5,263 nucleotides of DNA from contig CAZPGF010000150.1 of NCBI GenBank assembly GCA_964586025.1, positions 1-5,263 of the forward strand, read 5' to 3'. The position numbers and the translations under genes are program-made. Shown piece after piece: positions 5,233 to 5,263 of this stretch; the first letter of the stretch is position 1; each line of letters begins with the position of its first letter. The notes beneath the pieces were generated by a model. It made no database searches. It was given only the letters and a program-made list of their open reading frames with translations, and was not told the DNA's origin. This DNA comes from JACKGW01 sp964586025 (GTDB taxonomy: Bacteria > Planctomycetota > PLA2 > JAEUHO01).

Positions 5233-5263
5233 GTCCGGGTTCGCAGGCGGGGAGCGGAAGGTC

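Noticed and set aside
5190..5263. Possible end of a minus-strand gene (stop TAA at 5192-5190, preceded by about 23 codons)
   Set aside because: The visible residues are proline-rich and uninformative, and much of the stretch is repeat copy B, whose other copy is intergenic. Cannot be excluded without sequence beyond the window.

Overview
The window comes from a GC-rich bacterial chromosome (roughly 70% G+C by eye). It carries genes tightly packed on both strands. No gene here identifies the phylum. An M1 peptidase with a HEAT-repeat tail, an unlinked HPr and a complete molybdate transporter would fit a GC-rich environmental lineage such as Planctomycetota, Myxococcota or Gemmatimonadota, but that is a guess.

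Layout, left to right. (1) 3-1406 (+): the C-terminal part of an M1-family metallopeptidase. The zinc-site part lies outside the window; the catalytic-Tyr motif is inside it, followed by a helical HEAT-like region and a terminal coiled coil. (2) 1407-1600: an intergenic stretch with a GC hairpin, an 11-bp inverted repeat and copy A of a dispersed repeat. (3) 1601-2224 (-): a 207-residue protein of unknown function. (4) 2225-2282: a 58-bp divergent promoter region. (5) 2283-4774 (+): modA-modB-modC, a complete high-affinity molybdate ABC importer whose coding regions overlap by 17 and 11 bp, so it is almost certainly one operon. (6) 4784-5074 (-): an HPr phosphocarrier protein, tail-to-tail with modC with only 9 bp between stop codons. 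(7) 5075-5263: a non-coding stretch holding copy B of the repeat, in opposite orientation to copy A.

ModA captures molybdate (or tungstate) outside the membrane, ModB forms the membrane channel, and ModC hydrolyses ATP and carries a C-terminal oxyanion-binding Mop/TOBE domain. HPr keeps both its phospho-histidine and the serine used by HPr kinase. It is therefore likely an active carrier or regulator, but no other PTS gene is visible.

The gene content is conventional. The least explained feature is the intergenic repeat: two copies of about 83 nt, 53 of 64 aligned positions identical without gaps, including a 15-nt exact block. They lie in inverted orientation about 3.6 kb apart, on either side of the unknown gene, modABC and HPr. 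Differences cluster in what could be a hairpin loop, so a structured RNA or a small mobile repeat are both possible.
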